Program-made: the position numbers and the translations under genes
The notes under the pieces: model-generated
What the model was told of the DNA's origin: nothing
The model's database searches: none
Seen by the model: only the letters and a program-made list of their open reading frames with translations
DNA from: an uncultured Desulfohalobiaceae bacterium
Lineage (GTDB): Bacteria > Desulfobacterota > Desulfovibrionia > Desulfovibrionales > Desulfothermaceae
NCBI GenBank assembly: GCA_913055815.1
Contig: CAJXKR010000002.1
Location: 1 to 40,282 of the forward strand
Length of the DNA: 40,282 nucleotides
Reading direction: 5' to 3'
In this document: one piece after another, positions 9,404-18,397 of the stretch
Position numbering within the stretch: the first letter of the stretch is position 1
Layout: each line of letters starts with the position of its first letter

Positions 9404-11014
9404 TTACTCGTTGTTAAGACCCTTAACCAAACTGGTATCGGTTTTTACTCCGGGTATGGTTATGGTAAAGCTGCTCCCATACCCTGGCGTGCTTTGTACA
9501 TCAATACTACCCTGGTGTTCTTTTACATTCTGTTCCACAATTGCCAATCCAAGCCCGGATCCTTTGACTTTTCCGGTATAAAATGGCTTGAACATATCCT
9601 CTTGTTTGTCCGCTGGAATGCCTTCACCCGTATCCTGGATACAAAGGTGAACGTTATTATTTTCCAACCAGTTGTATACACGAATCATCCCGCCAGGGTC
9701 AGTGGCCTGGACAGCATTGACCAGGATGTTCAGCACTGCCTGCTTGAGCTTGGAGCCATCGAAATAAAAAGGAGGGATGCCCGGATCCAGGTTTGTCTCA
9801 AGCTCAATATCCTTGTCCTTGATCTCGCTATCTACAAGTTGCAGGGTTTCCCGTATCATTTGATTGAAATCCGACAACGTTATTTCAGCAGGGCCAGGTT
9901 TGGAAAAATTCAGGAAATCCTGGACAATATCGCTGAGTCTTTTGCTTTCTTCCTGGATGATGGATAAAAATTCCTGTAATAGCTTGCCGGAAAAATTGTT
10001 CTTCAAATAGTCGGCAGATCCCTTGATTGCGTTCAAGGGATTCTTTATCTCGTGGGCAACCTGGGAGGCCATCTGTCCCAGCAGGGACAATCTCTCCATC
10101 CTGTTCTTTTCCAGGTTTGCCTGCTCCAGCTTGTTTATATTCAGCTTCAAGTTCTTTACCATTTGGTTAAAGACCAGATTGAGCTCTCCTATCTCGTCTC
10201 CAGCAGCATGCTTGAACACTGGACAATTCATACACTTGCTCTGCTGCTGGAAATCGTTCAAGCTGGACATCCAGCACTGTTCCATATCCCTGGCTTCACA
10301 GTCAGGATTTAGACACTTGAAATAATATGCGCAGTCCATACTACGTTCATTGGAAATTTCCAGATCCAGGTCTCCCAGTTGTACCCGGTGCATGTTTTCC
10401 TTCAGCTTGCTTATTCTCTTGGTCATCATCCAGGCAAGCAAATAAGAGGAGAACATGCCCACAAAAAACAGTGCTGCGGAGAGGTAGAAAAGGTTGTAGC
10501 GCAACTCTTTTAGATTGGCAGCCACCAATTGAGATTCCTTGTACTTGTCTATCCCCAACACCGCCCACCCCAAGAGTTCTCCCCCCACCCGGACAGGGGC
10601 AAAATAATCCTGTATTGAAAGTCCCCTTATTTTTTTGTTCTTTATAAAAAAATCTTTTTTCTCGGGCAGTTGTACTTTATTACCCAGATTGGATCTATCT
10701 GTATGCGCTACTATCCTGCCCCTGGAATCGATAATATATGCATATTTGGACATTATGCTCTTTTGGGTGGATTTAACCAAACTGTCCAGTTGCTGGTAAT
10801 TATTCAGCAATAGCGGATCAACCGATTCCAAACTCAATTTTTTTACCATGCTGCGGTTTTTTTTCCTTAAATTTTCACTGAGATTTTGTGCATGGTATTT
10901 GTCTATGATTATAAAGAAGGCAATCAAGATTATCAGGATATTCACCAAAATGGCCAAGGTAAACTTGTGTTTCAGTTTCAACCTGTTCAGCAGGCTTGTT
11001 ACTCCGGTAATCAT
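9404..11014 (-). CDS. Membrane sensor histidine kinase with Cys-rich insertion in HAMP region
   Basis: Two TM segments around a Cache/PAS-like sensor, HAMP, CAYYFKCLNPDCEARDMEQCW...CMNC insertion, QVAHEIKNPLNAIKGSADYL H-box, GKVKGSGLGLAIVEQ. Overlaps upstream gene by 4 nt. Confidence 0.95.
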   Translation of the reverse strand: MITGVTSLLNRLKLKHKFTLAILVNILIILIAFFIIIDKYHAQNLSENLRKKNRSMVKKLSLESVDPLLLNNYQQLDSLVKSTQKSIMSKYAYIIDSRGRIVAHTDRSNLGNKVQLPEKKDFFIKNKKIRGLSIQDYFAPVRVGGELLGWAVLGIDKYKESQLVAANLKELRYNLFYLSAALFFVGMFSSYLLAWMMTKRISKLKENMHRVQLGDLDLEISNERSMDCAYYFKCLNPDCEARDMEQCWMSSLNDFQQQSKCMNCPVFKHAAGDEIGELNLVFNQMVKNLKLNINKLEQANLEKNRMERLSLLGQMASQVAHEIKNPLNAIKGSADYLKNNFSGKLLQEFLSIIQEESKRLSDIVQDFLNFSKPGPAEITLSDFNQMIRETLQLVDSEIKDKDIELETNLDPGIPPFYFDGSKLKQAVLNILVNAVQATDPGGMIRVYNWLENNNVHLCIQDTGEGIPADKQEDMFKPFYTGKVKGSGLGLAIVEQNVKEHQGSIDVQSTPGYGSSFTITIPGVKTDTSLVKGLNNE

Positions 11015-12654
11015 TTGAAATCCACCAAATTCTCCAAGTGTAAGTATTCGTTGTATTCAGTCCTGTTGAACCCGCAGATCCTGGCCTGTTTGATTTTTTC
11101 CACAGGTTGCAGTTCTATTAGGGCTTGTTCCACTTTTTGGATCAATTCATTGGAGGCTCCGGGAGTGGATACAAGCGGCCAGTTGGGGAAATAGGATGTA
11201 TAATCAACTACCCGGATTTTTTGCATGTCCACTGTTTCCCGGACCATGCTTAACGCTGCTTCCCGGATAAATCCTGCATCCACCTTGCCGCGGTAAACAG
11301 CCAAAACAACCTGTTCGTGCCTTTTGCCCTCGCTAATTTCCGCCTGTTCCTGGATATCTATACCCTTTTCTTGTAAAAGTAGTTTTTGAAACCAATGCCC
11401 CCCAGCCGACTTTTGAGAAACAATCATGATCTTTTTACCCACCAGGTCTTGCAGTTCCCGGATATCGCTATCCTTTTTGGCAATAATTGCTCCCCTGAAT
11501 TCGTCCCTGGGTTTCCTCGGTTCCGGGCTTACGGTTTGAACCAAGGGACGCAGATCGATTTCCCTGTTCAAAAGCAAAAATACGTAAGGATTCTGGTATG
11601 CAAAGTCCACTTTGTTCTGCTTTACTATGCGGACAAACTCCTCAAAATCCTTGGGAATAACCAATCTGAATTCCCTGCCAGTCTTTTGGGTCAAGTACTC
11701 TGCCAGTGGTGAAAACATCCGATACATCTTTATCGAGGAATACAGGGGCAAGATCCCCAGCTTCAGGGCATCAGGGGGGTAGGTCAAGTAGTTGTCCCCG
11801 GTTGTATTGTTGAGTGCGATGCGCACTATATTGTATTCCCGGTCCTGGACAGGGGCAAAGGAATGCATGCGCTCCCTGGAAGGGCGGTATTCCAGGAGGG
11901 CCTTTTTAAGGTCAGATGCCAATTCCTTGTCCATGTCCCTGGAAACACACAAAAGGTATTGGGGCAGGGGCTTGGACTGCTTGATCACCCTGAGCCCTGC
12001 GGAACGATATTTATTGGCTGTTTTCAGGCTTATACCCCCCACATCGAAATCACCCACCAAAACACTCAGAGCTACCTGATCCTCTTTTTGCAAGTATTCC
12101 ACCCTGGAAAAATCCTTTAATCCAAGGCCGATTTCGTTGAACATTGCCAAGGGCATTAAAGAGCTGGAGGTGGAGTGCCTTTTCCCCAGGGCCAGGCTTT
12201 TACCCCGGAGTTGGACAATCTTTTCCAGGCCGGAATCCTTCCTGGCTACCAGAGCAGATTTGTTGTGCGGTTCTCTGTTTTTATGGACCTTGACCAGGGG
12301 GGTTACCTTGTATTTGTGCCTGGCCCGGCAATAGGCGGAAGGATCCAAATAGGCAATATCTGCCTCGCCTTTTTCGATCCCCCTCAAAGTCGCTTCGAGA
12401 TCTTCCTTTACCCTCATGTTTATCGATATATCAAGTCTTTTTTCCAAGTACTTCTTTACCGGGAAAAATTGTCGATACATCAGGCTGACTTTTCCCACCG
12501 GCTGCAGGAATAAATTCAGTTGCTCCGCACCCTGCTTTTCCTTGGCCAGGACTTTTTCACCTGTGCCAAAAAGCACAAGACTCAAAACGAGCATCAAACC
12601 TGAAAATACCAGGAAGAAACCTTGTTTGCTTTCATGGACTTGCTTTTTATTCAT
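11011..12654 (-). CDS. Tandem PhnD/TtrS-like periplasmic substrate-binding protein
   Basis: Two PhnD-type repeats (LNLFLQPVGKV...GEADIAYLDPSAYCRA; LKLGILPLYSSIKMYRMFSPLAEYL...KVDFAYQNPYVFLLL) after a signal peptide. ORF track starts at 12729; start at MNKKQVHESK (12654) fits the signal peptide better. Confidence 0.85.
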   Translation of the reverse strand: MNKKQVHESKQGFFLVFSGLMLVLSLVLFGTGEKVLAKEKQGAEQLNLFLQPVGKVSLMYRQFFPVKKYLEKRLDISINMRVKEDLEATLRGIEKGEADIAYLDPSAYCRARHKYKVTPLVKVHKNREPHNKSALVARKDSGLEKIVQLRGKSLALGKRHSTSSSLMPLAMFNEIGLGLKDFSRVEYLQKEDQVALSVLVGDFDVGGISLKTANKYRSAGLRVIKQSKPLPQYLLCVSRDMDKELASDLKKALLEYRPSRERMHSFAPVQDREYNIVRIALNNTTGDNYLTYPPDALKLGILPLYSSIKMYRMFSPLAEYLTQKTGREFRLVIPKDFEEFVRIVKQNKVDFAYQNPYVFLLLNREIDLRPLVQTVSPEPRKPRDEFRGAIIAKKDSDIRELQDLVGKKIMIVSQKSAGGHWFQKLLLQEKGIDIQEQAEISEGKRHEQVVLAVYRGKVDAGFIREAALSMVRETVDMQKIRVVDYTSYFPNWPLVSTPGASNELIQKVEQALIELQPVEKIKQARICGFNRTEYNEYLHLENLVDFK

Positions 12655-12708
12655 GGATACCTTTTTAAATTTTTCCATGCAGTAGTTTTGTTTCACTGCG
12701 TGAGAGAA

Positions 12709-12758
12709 TTGTCCCAGGCAGAACAACAAAACATAGCATTTTGTCCTCTTTGGGACAA
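12709..12758. promoter_or_regulatory. Two tandem 18-bp inverted repeats, candidate activator (UAS) sites
   Basis: TTGTCC-caggca-GAACAA (12709-12726) and TTGTCC-tctttg-GGACAA (12741-12758), 32 bp start to start. Confidence 0.5.
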
Positions 12759-12809
12759 CAGTAAAAGTTAAAAAAATATCAACCCGGCAAAATCAATATC
12801 TTAGTACTT

Positions 12810-12825
12810 TGGCATGTTTTTTGAT
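12810..12825 (+). promoter_or_regulatory. Candidate sigma54 (-24/-12) promoter
   Basis: TGGCAT-GTTTT-TTGAT versus consensus TGGCAC-N5-TTGCA; adjacent locus encodes a sigma54 activator. The -12 GC is imperfect (GA). Confidence 0.4.
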
Positions 12826-12834
12826 ATAAGTGAC

Positions 12835-13100
12835 GGGTTTAAGATGAAAAAAGTTTTATGTTTTAGAGTTTTAAGGTGTAGAATAAGACTTTTCTCGCAA
12901 CGAAAGTATTCGTTGACGAGATTGCCCATCATTCGTTGTGGCCGCCAGGGCATGGGAGTTAACATGAAAAAGTTTTATGTTTTAGAGTGTTAAGGTTTTA
13001 AGTAAGAAAAAGAACCAATAGCCTGTTTATTCAACAAGTTGAGTACCTTTTCATGCTTCGTTGTGGCTGCCAGGGCATGGGAGTTAAGATGAAAAAAGAA
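12835..13100. repeat. Tandem cluster of a dispersed modular repeat family (three partial/complete units)
   Basis: GTTGTGGCCGCCAGGGCATGGGAGTTAACATGAAAAAGTTTTATGTTTTAGAG-type units recur here, at 18.9-19.1 kb and, inverted, at 39.0-39.17 kb. Confidence 0.85.
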
Positions 13101-13360
13101 GCCTTTAAGCTCAAAAGCTGTTGAATTTTTGAACAAGAATAAAAGAGAGATTATGAGCCCATAACTCCTTAACTGCTTCCTGCTTAACAGCTTTTTTCGC
13201 CCCGCCCTGTCAAGGCAGGGACGGGGTCGGGATCGCCCTTGCTTCGTTGTGTTTAATAGGAAAATACAGTCCAATACTGAGAGAGTTGGGTGTGTAATGA
13301 ATAAAGGCACTAACAGGAAACAATAAACTGTTATAAAACTAAAGCCCCCAAAAGGAGGAA

Positions 13361-15070
13361 TTGATGAGACAGCTGAAACCTGTGAAATGGATTTTTCCAA
13401 TTGTCGCGCTCTTGATGTTTTTATTGCCGCAGATCTTGTTCGCTGCTCAAGGGAAAATACAGGCCCAAATAGAAGGCAAAAAGCACAAGGCCGGGGACAA
13501 GATCACTATCAAAGGGCAAATACAGCCAGGGAGCGATCTGAACGTAGCTGTATTTTCGGAAAGGGAGTTTGCTCCGCAGGAAGCAGAAGGGGTGAACGAA
13601 AAAAAGGCCTTTAAGGATGCAGTAAGAAATCATGCGTTTGAGATGGATACATCCGTGCCTGTGTTTTACTACATGCTCACGAACGAGCCCTCGCAGTACG
13701 GGAACATCTCCAAGGAAAAGTTCGGTGGCCCCTCTTTTATCGATGGGCTGTACAGTACTACAATGTTCAATTTGACAAACTGGGACAATCTGGACACGCA
13801 GCTGAAAAACTATCTGGGACCTTTGGACTCCAGGGAAAAATGGTCCTTTTACAAGTACAACCACGAAAACACCTACGGAATTAATACTGTGACCAAGGAA
13901 AGGACCCAAGTGGGCAAGGTGACCATATTTTCCCGCAGTGTGCTCTCGGATCACGAGAAGAGCGGCAACTACTGGGACAAAGGCACAAGCATAGACCTGG
14001 ACAAAGAGACCGGTAAATTTACAGCCACTTTCAACTCCTTTAGGCATACCCCGCCGGACACTGACTTCAACGTCTATGTAAACGGGGAAAAGATCGGGAG
14101 CTACAACCTGGCAGGCAACGGTTTCTGGCTCTCCATGGGCGGAAGGTATATGAATCCCCTCTGGATCATTATAGGCGCCATCCTGGTAGGTGCCTTCTTC
14201 TCCCTGATCGGTGCAGCAGGAGGAATGCTCATGGCTGCCTTCCAGGTTATGGTGGTAAACACCATGGGCCCCGTAGGCTTGAATGCCGCCAATGTGCTCA
14301 GGCCTTCCAACGTGGCACTGACCCTGTTTTCTCCCCTGGGCGGTTTTTACCGCTATGCAGTAAAGGAAAAGCGCGTGGCCTGGCCTGTGGGGATATCGTT
14401 CGGTATAGGTATACTACTTGGCTCCATCTGGATAGGCAAATACGTAACCGAGCTTCTACCCATGTCCAGTTACAAGGAATGGCTGGCAGTTTTGGTCGTG
14501 CTAATGGCTATTAGAACCGTGTACGAACTGACCCCGAGGGTTATGGAGAAGCGCAAGAATATCAAGGCAATGACAGAAAAATTCAACCAGGAAGTACAAA
14601 AGGCCAGGGAAGAAGGCCGTGCCACTCAAATGGGCAAAATTGAACCCGTACAAAGGGGAATTTTCGATTACAGGTTCAAATTCTGGGGAGAAGAGTTCAG
14701 GATCAACCCATTTCTCTTTTTCATCATCGGAGTAGGTGTGGGGATTGTATCCAGGTGCTTCGGAATCGGCGGGGGATTTCTGCTCACACCGATCATGACC
14801 ATGATCGGGGCCCTGCCTATGTATGTTGCTGTTCCGGTGTCCCTGGTGGGTACCTGCTTCTCCAGTATCGGTTCCTTTATAGGCTATTTGGCCAACGGTT
14901 ATTTACCTGACTTCTGGATTGCCCTGGCCATAGTCATTGGCGGTTTTGTGGGCGGAGTAATCGGAAGCAGGATGCAAAAGATGTTCACCGAGGTGCAGCT
15001 TAAAATTATCCTGGCACTGGTACTCTTTTTCCTGTTCTTCCGCTTCTTCAAGATCGAGATCTGGATCTAG
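13361..15070 (+). CDS. Sulfite exporter TauE/SafE family permease with large N-terminal extracytoplasmic domain
   Basis: Signal peptide, ~240-aa soluble region, then TauE/SafE repeats (SLIGAAGGMLMAAFQVMV; GVGIVSRCFGIGGGFLLTPIMTMIGALPMYVAVPVSLVGTCFSSIGSFIGY; GGFVGGVIGSRM). AAAAGGAGG RBS; translation likely begins at the second M (13364). Confidence 0.9.
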   Translation: MMRQLKPVKWIFPIVALLMFLLPQILFAAQGKIQAQIEGKKHKAGDKITIKGQIQPGSDLNVAVFSEREFAPQEAEGVNEKKAFKDAVRNHAFEMDTSVPVFYYMLTNEPSQYGNISKEKFGGPSFIDGLYSTTMFNLTNWDNLDTQLKNYLGPLDSREKWSFYKYNHENTYGINTVTKERTQVGKVTIFSRSVLSDHEKSGNYWDKGTSIDLDKETGKFTATFNSFRHTPPDTDFNVYVNGEKIGSYNLAGNGFWLSMGGRYMNPLWIIIGAILVGAFFSLIGAAGGMLMAAFQVMVVNTMGPVGLNAANVLRPSNVALTLFSPLGGFYRYAVKEKRVAWPVGISFGIGILLGSIWIGKYVTELLPMSSYKEWLAVLVVLMAIRTVYELTPRVMEKRKNIKAMTEKFNQEVQKAREEGRATQMGKIEPVQRGIFDYRFKFWGEEFRINPFLFFIIGVGVGIVSRCFGIGGGFLLTPIMTMIGALPMYVAVPVSLVGTCFSSIGSFIGYLANGYLPDFWIALAIVIGGFVGGVIGSRMQKMFTEVQLKIILALVLFFLFFRFFKIEIWI

Positions 15071-15086
15071 TTTTGCCACCGTGTCC

Positions 15087-15120
15087 GCACCCATTAACCG
15101 GGGCTCCGGTTGATGGGTGC
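15087..15120. other. Strong intergenic hairpin (15-bp stem, 4-nt loop)
   Basis: GCACCCATTAACCGG-GGCT-CCGGTTGATGGGTGC, between the TauE gene stop and the next ORF. Confidence 0.75.
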
Positions 15121-15148
15121 AAATTTTATTAACAAGGATGTATCTTTT

Positions 15149-15778
15149 ATGGATGCAATTTGGCTTTTTATACTGGAATGCGCCAACCTGGCCAAAGTTG
15201 GCTTGAATCAAGCCTTCAGCCCCTTGCACTTCCTGGGGCCGGCATTTACCCTGTTTGTTATAGCCCTGTTGACCGCACTTCTAACCCACATCCTCTCCAA
15301 GCACATCAAGACCAGGAGGTTGCAAAAACTGCAACAGGAGTTCGAGTACTGGTACAAGATAAGACATCAGGCCCTGAATTCCGAACAAGACCAGGACAGG
15401 GGGAAACAAAAGGCCAGGGACATAGACAAGGGAAAGCTGAACGAATTATACTACAACTATTTTATAGAAGGGCTGTTGAACAATCTTTTGACCAAATACA
15501 TCCCTGTTCTCAGTGTATTGGTCTACATCAATCATGCATACAATCCAGAAAGGCTGCAGGCAGTCTTTGGCCGGGAATATGTTTTCAGTCTCTGGAACCA
15601 GGGTAGTGATCCCATCCTCGTGGGTTCCATATTCTGGTTTATTATCTGCCTTGTACTGAGTTATATATTTATTTTTGCCCTTAAGCATTACTTGGGGGCA
15701 AGAATACGCAAATCAAAAGAAACACCCGCATTGCGCGGAAAATCTGCTTCTGCAGCAAATACGGGAATGAATTTATGA
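15149..15778 (+). CDS. Small integral membrane protein (possibly YidC/DUF106-like)
   Basis: TM segment, basic/coiled cytoplasmic segment, further TM segments. ORF track start (15110, TTG) lies in the hairpin; ATG at 15149 (MDAIWLF) with upstream AAGGA is more likely. Confidence 0.6.
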   Translation: MDAIWLFILECANLAKVGLNQAFSPLHFLGPAFTLFVIALLTALLTHILSKHIKTRRLQKLQQEFEYWYKIRHQALNSEQDQDRGKQKARDIDKGKLNELYYNYFIEGLLNNLLTKYIPVLSVLVYINHAYNPERLQAVFGREYVFSLWNQGSDPILVGSIFWFIICLVLSYIFIFALKHYLGARIRKSKETPALRGKSASAANTGMNL

Positions 15779-16215
15779 AAGATACTCTGGAAGTTTTGGT
15801 CCAATGGCTGGACTTGAAGGTACCGAATTGGTTCGCCCTGATCTCCGGGGCCTCCTTGGGCATCCTGGGAGTCTGTGCCCTGGGTTTCCTGGTAGTGGTG
15901 TTCGCCCCGGACAAATCCATAATCCTAATGCCCGGCGTGGTATTGTTTTGCGGTATTAGTTGCGGATACAAGTTCTGGGAAAAAAGACAAAACGACATCA
16001 GGCTGCTCAAGATTGGCATGTATCTGCTGGCCGGTCTTATCACCGCCGGAGTGGGAATTGCGATCCAGTACAACCTGGACAGGTATTTATTTCAGACCCA
16101 GACTCCCCCAGGGGCAATACTGCTACTTATTGTTTGCGGTCCTTTGGGTGCAGTCCTGGGAGTATGGCTGCGTGATAAATATGAGAGACTGCAACAAACA
16201 GGTACGAATCCATAA
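15775..16215 (+). CDS. Small multi-pass membrane protein, unknown function
   Basis: Overlaps upstream ORF by 4 nt (ATGA); four predicted hydrophobic segments. Confidence 0.65.
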   Translation: MKDTLEVLVQWLDLKVPNWFALISGASLGILGVCALGFLVVVFAPDKSIILMPGVVLFCGISCGYKFWEKRQNDIRLLKIGMYLLAGLITAGVGIAIQYNLDRYLFQTQTPPGAILLLIVCGPLGAVLGVWLRDKYERLQQTGTNP

Positions 16216-16242
16216 AAAAGTGTTTCAACAGGAGTTAGTGAT

Positions 16243-18333
16243 ATGGCAGAACAAGTTTACAGCCAGTGCTTTATGTGTTCCATCCGTTGTCCCATAAAGG
16301 TTACAGTGGAAAACGGACAAGTTCGCTTCATCCAGGGCAATCCCCATGTACCGGGAATCAAGGGAAGCTTGTGTCCCAAGGGTGTCGCAGGGTCCGCTCT
16401 TGTGAACGATCCCCAGAGGGTGCAATCCCCCATGATCAGGAACGGCCCCAGGGGGAGCGGACAATGGAGAAGTGCATCCTGGGACGAGGCACTTGATTAT
16501 ATCGCGGACAAGGTAAACAAAATAAAGGAGCAATACGGGGGCAAAAGTATTGCCTTCGGGGAACGCGCCCAATTAAGCACCCATGTGAGCAAGACATTTA
16601 CCAGGGCTGTTCTGGAATCCCCCAACTACTTCTCGCACGATGCCCTTTGCAAGGGTTCTATAAATACCGCGTGCAGATCCTTGTTCGGTTATACCGACGG
16701 GCAGATCGGCATGGACTATTCCAACGCCAAACACCTGGTTCTTTACGGCAGGAATATATTCGAGAGCATCCAAGTCAAGCCGGTGAATCAAATCATGGAT
16801 GCCCTGGAAAACGGGGCAAAACTCACATATATCGATCCCAGGGTAACAGTTACCGCCAGCAAGGCCCACCGCTACTGGATGATTCGTCCCGGCACGGATC
16901 TGGCTTTGAATTACGGACTTATCCATACCATAATAAACGAAAGGCTCTACGACCAAACATTTGTGGATAATTGGGTCAAGGGCATGGATAAGCTAAGCCA
17001 ATTTATCCGTCCCTACACACCGGAATGGACTGAAGGGGAAACCGGGATACCGGCTACGGAAATCCGGGAATTTGCCCGGGAAGTTGCCAAGGACAAGCCC
17101 TCGGTGATCTTTCACATGGGATACAGGGGTGCGCACCATCAAAATGAAATCCACCTCAGGCGTTCCATAATGATACTGAACTCCCTCATGGGGAGCATAG
17201 AAGCCAAGGGAGGCAATTTTATCAAGAAAGGGCCTGGAGAAGTAGACGCAAAACCGGCCAGAAAACTTACAGAACAAGACCTTCCCCATGTGGATGAGGC
17301 CAGGTTCGACAAGGTGGGCACTCCGGATTTTCCCTTGCCAGATCCCAACCACGGAGTAGCCCAAATGTTGCCCCAGGCTATCCTGGACCAGGACCCATAC
17401 CCGATCAAGGGACTTTTTGCATTCAGGTTCGATCCCTTGATGTCCATACCTGATACCAACTTCACCAAAAAGGCTTTGCAAAAACTGGAACTGGTGGTGA
17501 GCATAGATATAAATTACAGCGACATAGCCTGGAATTCGGATGTAATACTCCCGGAATCCACTTATCTGGAGCGCATGGACAGTCCGCAGCAAGCAAACAG
17601 CCTGAAACCACAGATCTTTTTGCGTCAGCCGGCTATAAGCCCGGTGTTTGATACCCTGCCCGGGCCTATTATCCTGAAGCGATTGGCTGAAAAGATGAAC
17701 GCTGGCGAATATTTCCCCTACAACAGCATGGAGGAGTTGGTTGACTGGCAGCTGGAACCCACTGGATTTTGCCTGCAGGACTTCAGGGAAAAAGGCTTTG
17801 TATCCTATACAGACAAAAGTATCTTCTGGGACAGGGAAGATGGTCTCAAATTCAAGACCCCTTCGGGAAAGATAGAGTTCGATTCCTCACTTCTGGAAAA
17901 CGCTGGCTTTGATTCCTTTCCTGAATACGAATCAGCCTCCAAGCCCAAGCAAAAGGACGAGTTCAGGCTGATCGTGGGTAGATGTGCTCAGCACACGCAC
18001 GTATCCACGCAAAACAACCCCCTGCTCAACGAATTGGTCCCGGAGAACGTACTCTGGATTAATTCCAAAAAGGCGGAAGAACTGGGAATTGGTAACAATT
18101 CCCTGGTAAGAGTGGTATCCGGACAAGCTTCCGGTACAATAAAAGCCAAGGTTACTGACTGCATCCATCCGCATTCCGTATTTATGCTCCACGGATTCGG
18201 GCACGAATCCGAACTTGCCCTGCGCTCCTTCAACAAGGGGGTTTCGGATGCAACCCTGCAAAAAAACGTTACTGACAAGGTAGGCGGCAGTCCGGGATTG
18301 CACGAAACCTTTGTGCAAGTAAAGACAGCTTGA
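16243..18333 (+). CDS. Molybdopterin-dependent oxidoreductase, PsrA/PhsA-like catalytic subunit, no TAT signal
   Basis: CFMCSIRCPIKVTVENGQVRFIQGNPHVPGIKGSLCPKG 4Fe-4S motif; NYFSHDALCKGS candidate Mo-ligand Cys; DVILPESTYLERMDSPQ; C-terminal guanine dinucleotide binding domain. Confidence 0.93.
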   Translation: MAEQVYSQCFMCSIRCPIKVTVENGQVRFIQGNPHVPGIKGSLCPKGVAGSALVNDPQRVQSPMIRNGPRGSGQWRSASWDEALDYIADKVNKIKEQYGGKSIAFGERAQLSTHVSKTFTRAVLESPNYFSHDALCKGSINTACRSLFGYTDGQIGMDYSNAKHLVLYGRNIFESIQVKPVNQIMDALENGAKLTYIDPRVTVTASKAHRYWMIRPGTDLALNYGLIHTIINERLYDQTFVDNWVKGMDKLSQFIRPYTPEWTEGETGIPATEIREFAREVAKDKPSVIFHMGYRGAHHQNEIHLRRSIMILNSLMGSIEAKGGNFIKKGPGEVDAKPARKLTEQDLPHVDEARFDKVGTPDFPLPDPNHGVAQMLPQAILDQDPYPIKGLFAFRFDPLMSIPDTNFTKKALQKLELVVSIDINYSDIAWNSDVILPESTYLERMDSPQQANSLKPQIFLRQPAISPVFDTLPGPIILKRLAEKMNAGEYFPYNSMEELVDWQLEPTGFCLQDFREKGFVSYTDKSIFWDREDGLKFKTPSGKIEFDSSLLENAGFDSFPEYESASKPKQKDEFRLIVGRCAQHTHVSTQNNPLLNELVPENVLWINSKKAEELGIGNNSLVRVVSGQASGTIKAKVTDCIHPHSVFMLHGFGHESELALRSFNKGVSDATLQKNVTDKVGGSPGLHETFVQVKTA

Positions 18334-18397
18334 AAAAATGGCAATCCAAAAGGATGGAAAAACACAATAAAGCTAACAGTTAAGCGGAGCTAAAAAT

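Noticed and set aside
12835-13100. CRISPR array
   Set aside because: Repeat spacing is irregular, blocks are modular rather than repeat-spacer, and no cas genes are present in the window.
12990-13400. 136-aa minus-strand ORF in the permease leader
   Set aside because: Spans repeat units and hairpins and overlaps the permease start; no protein-like features.
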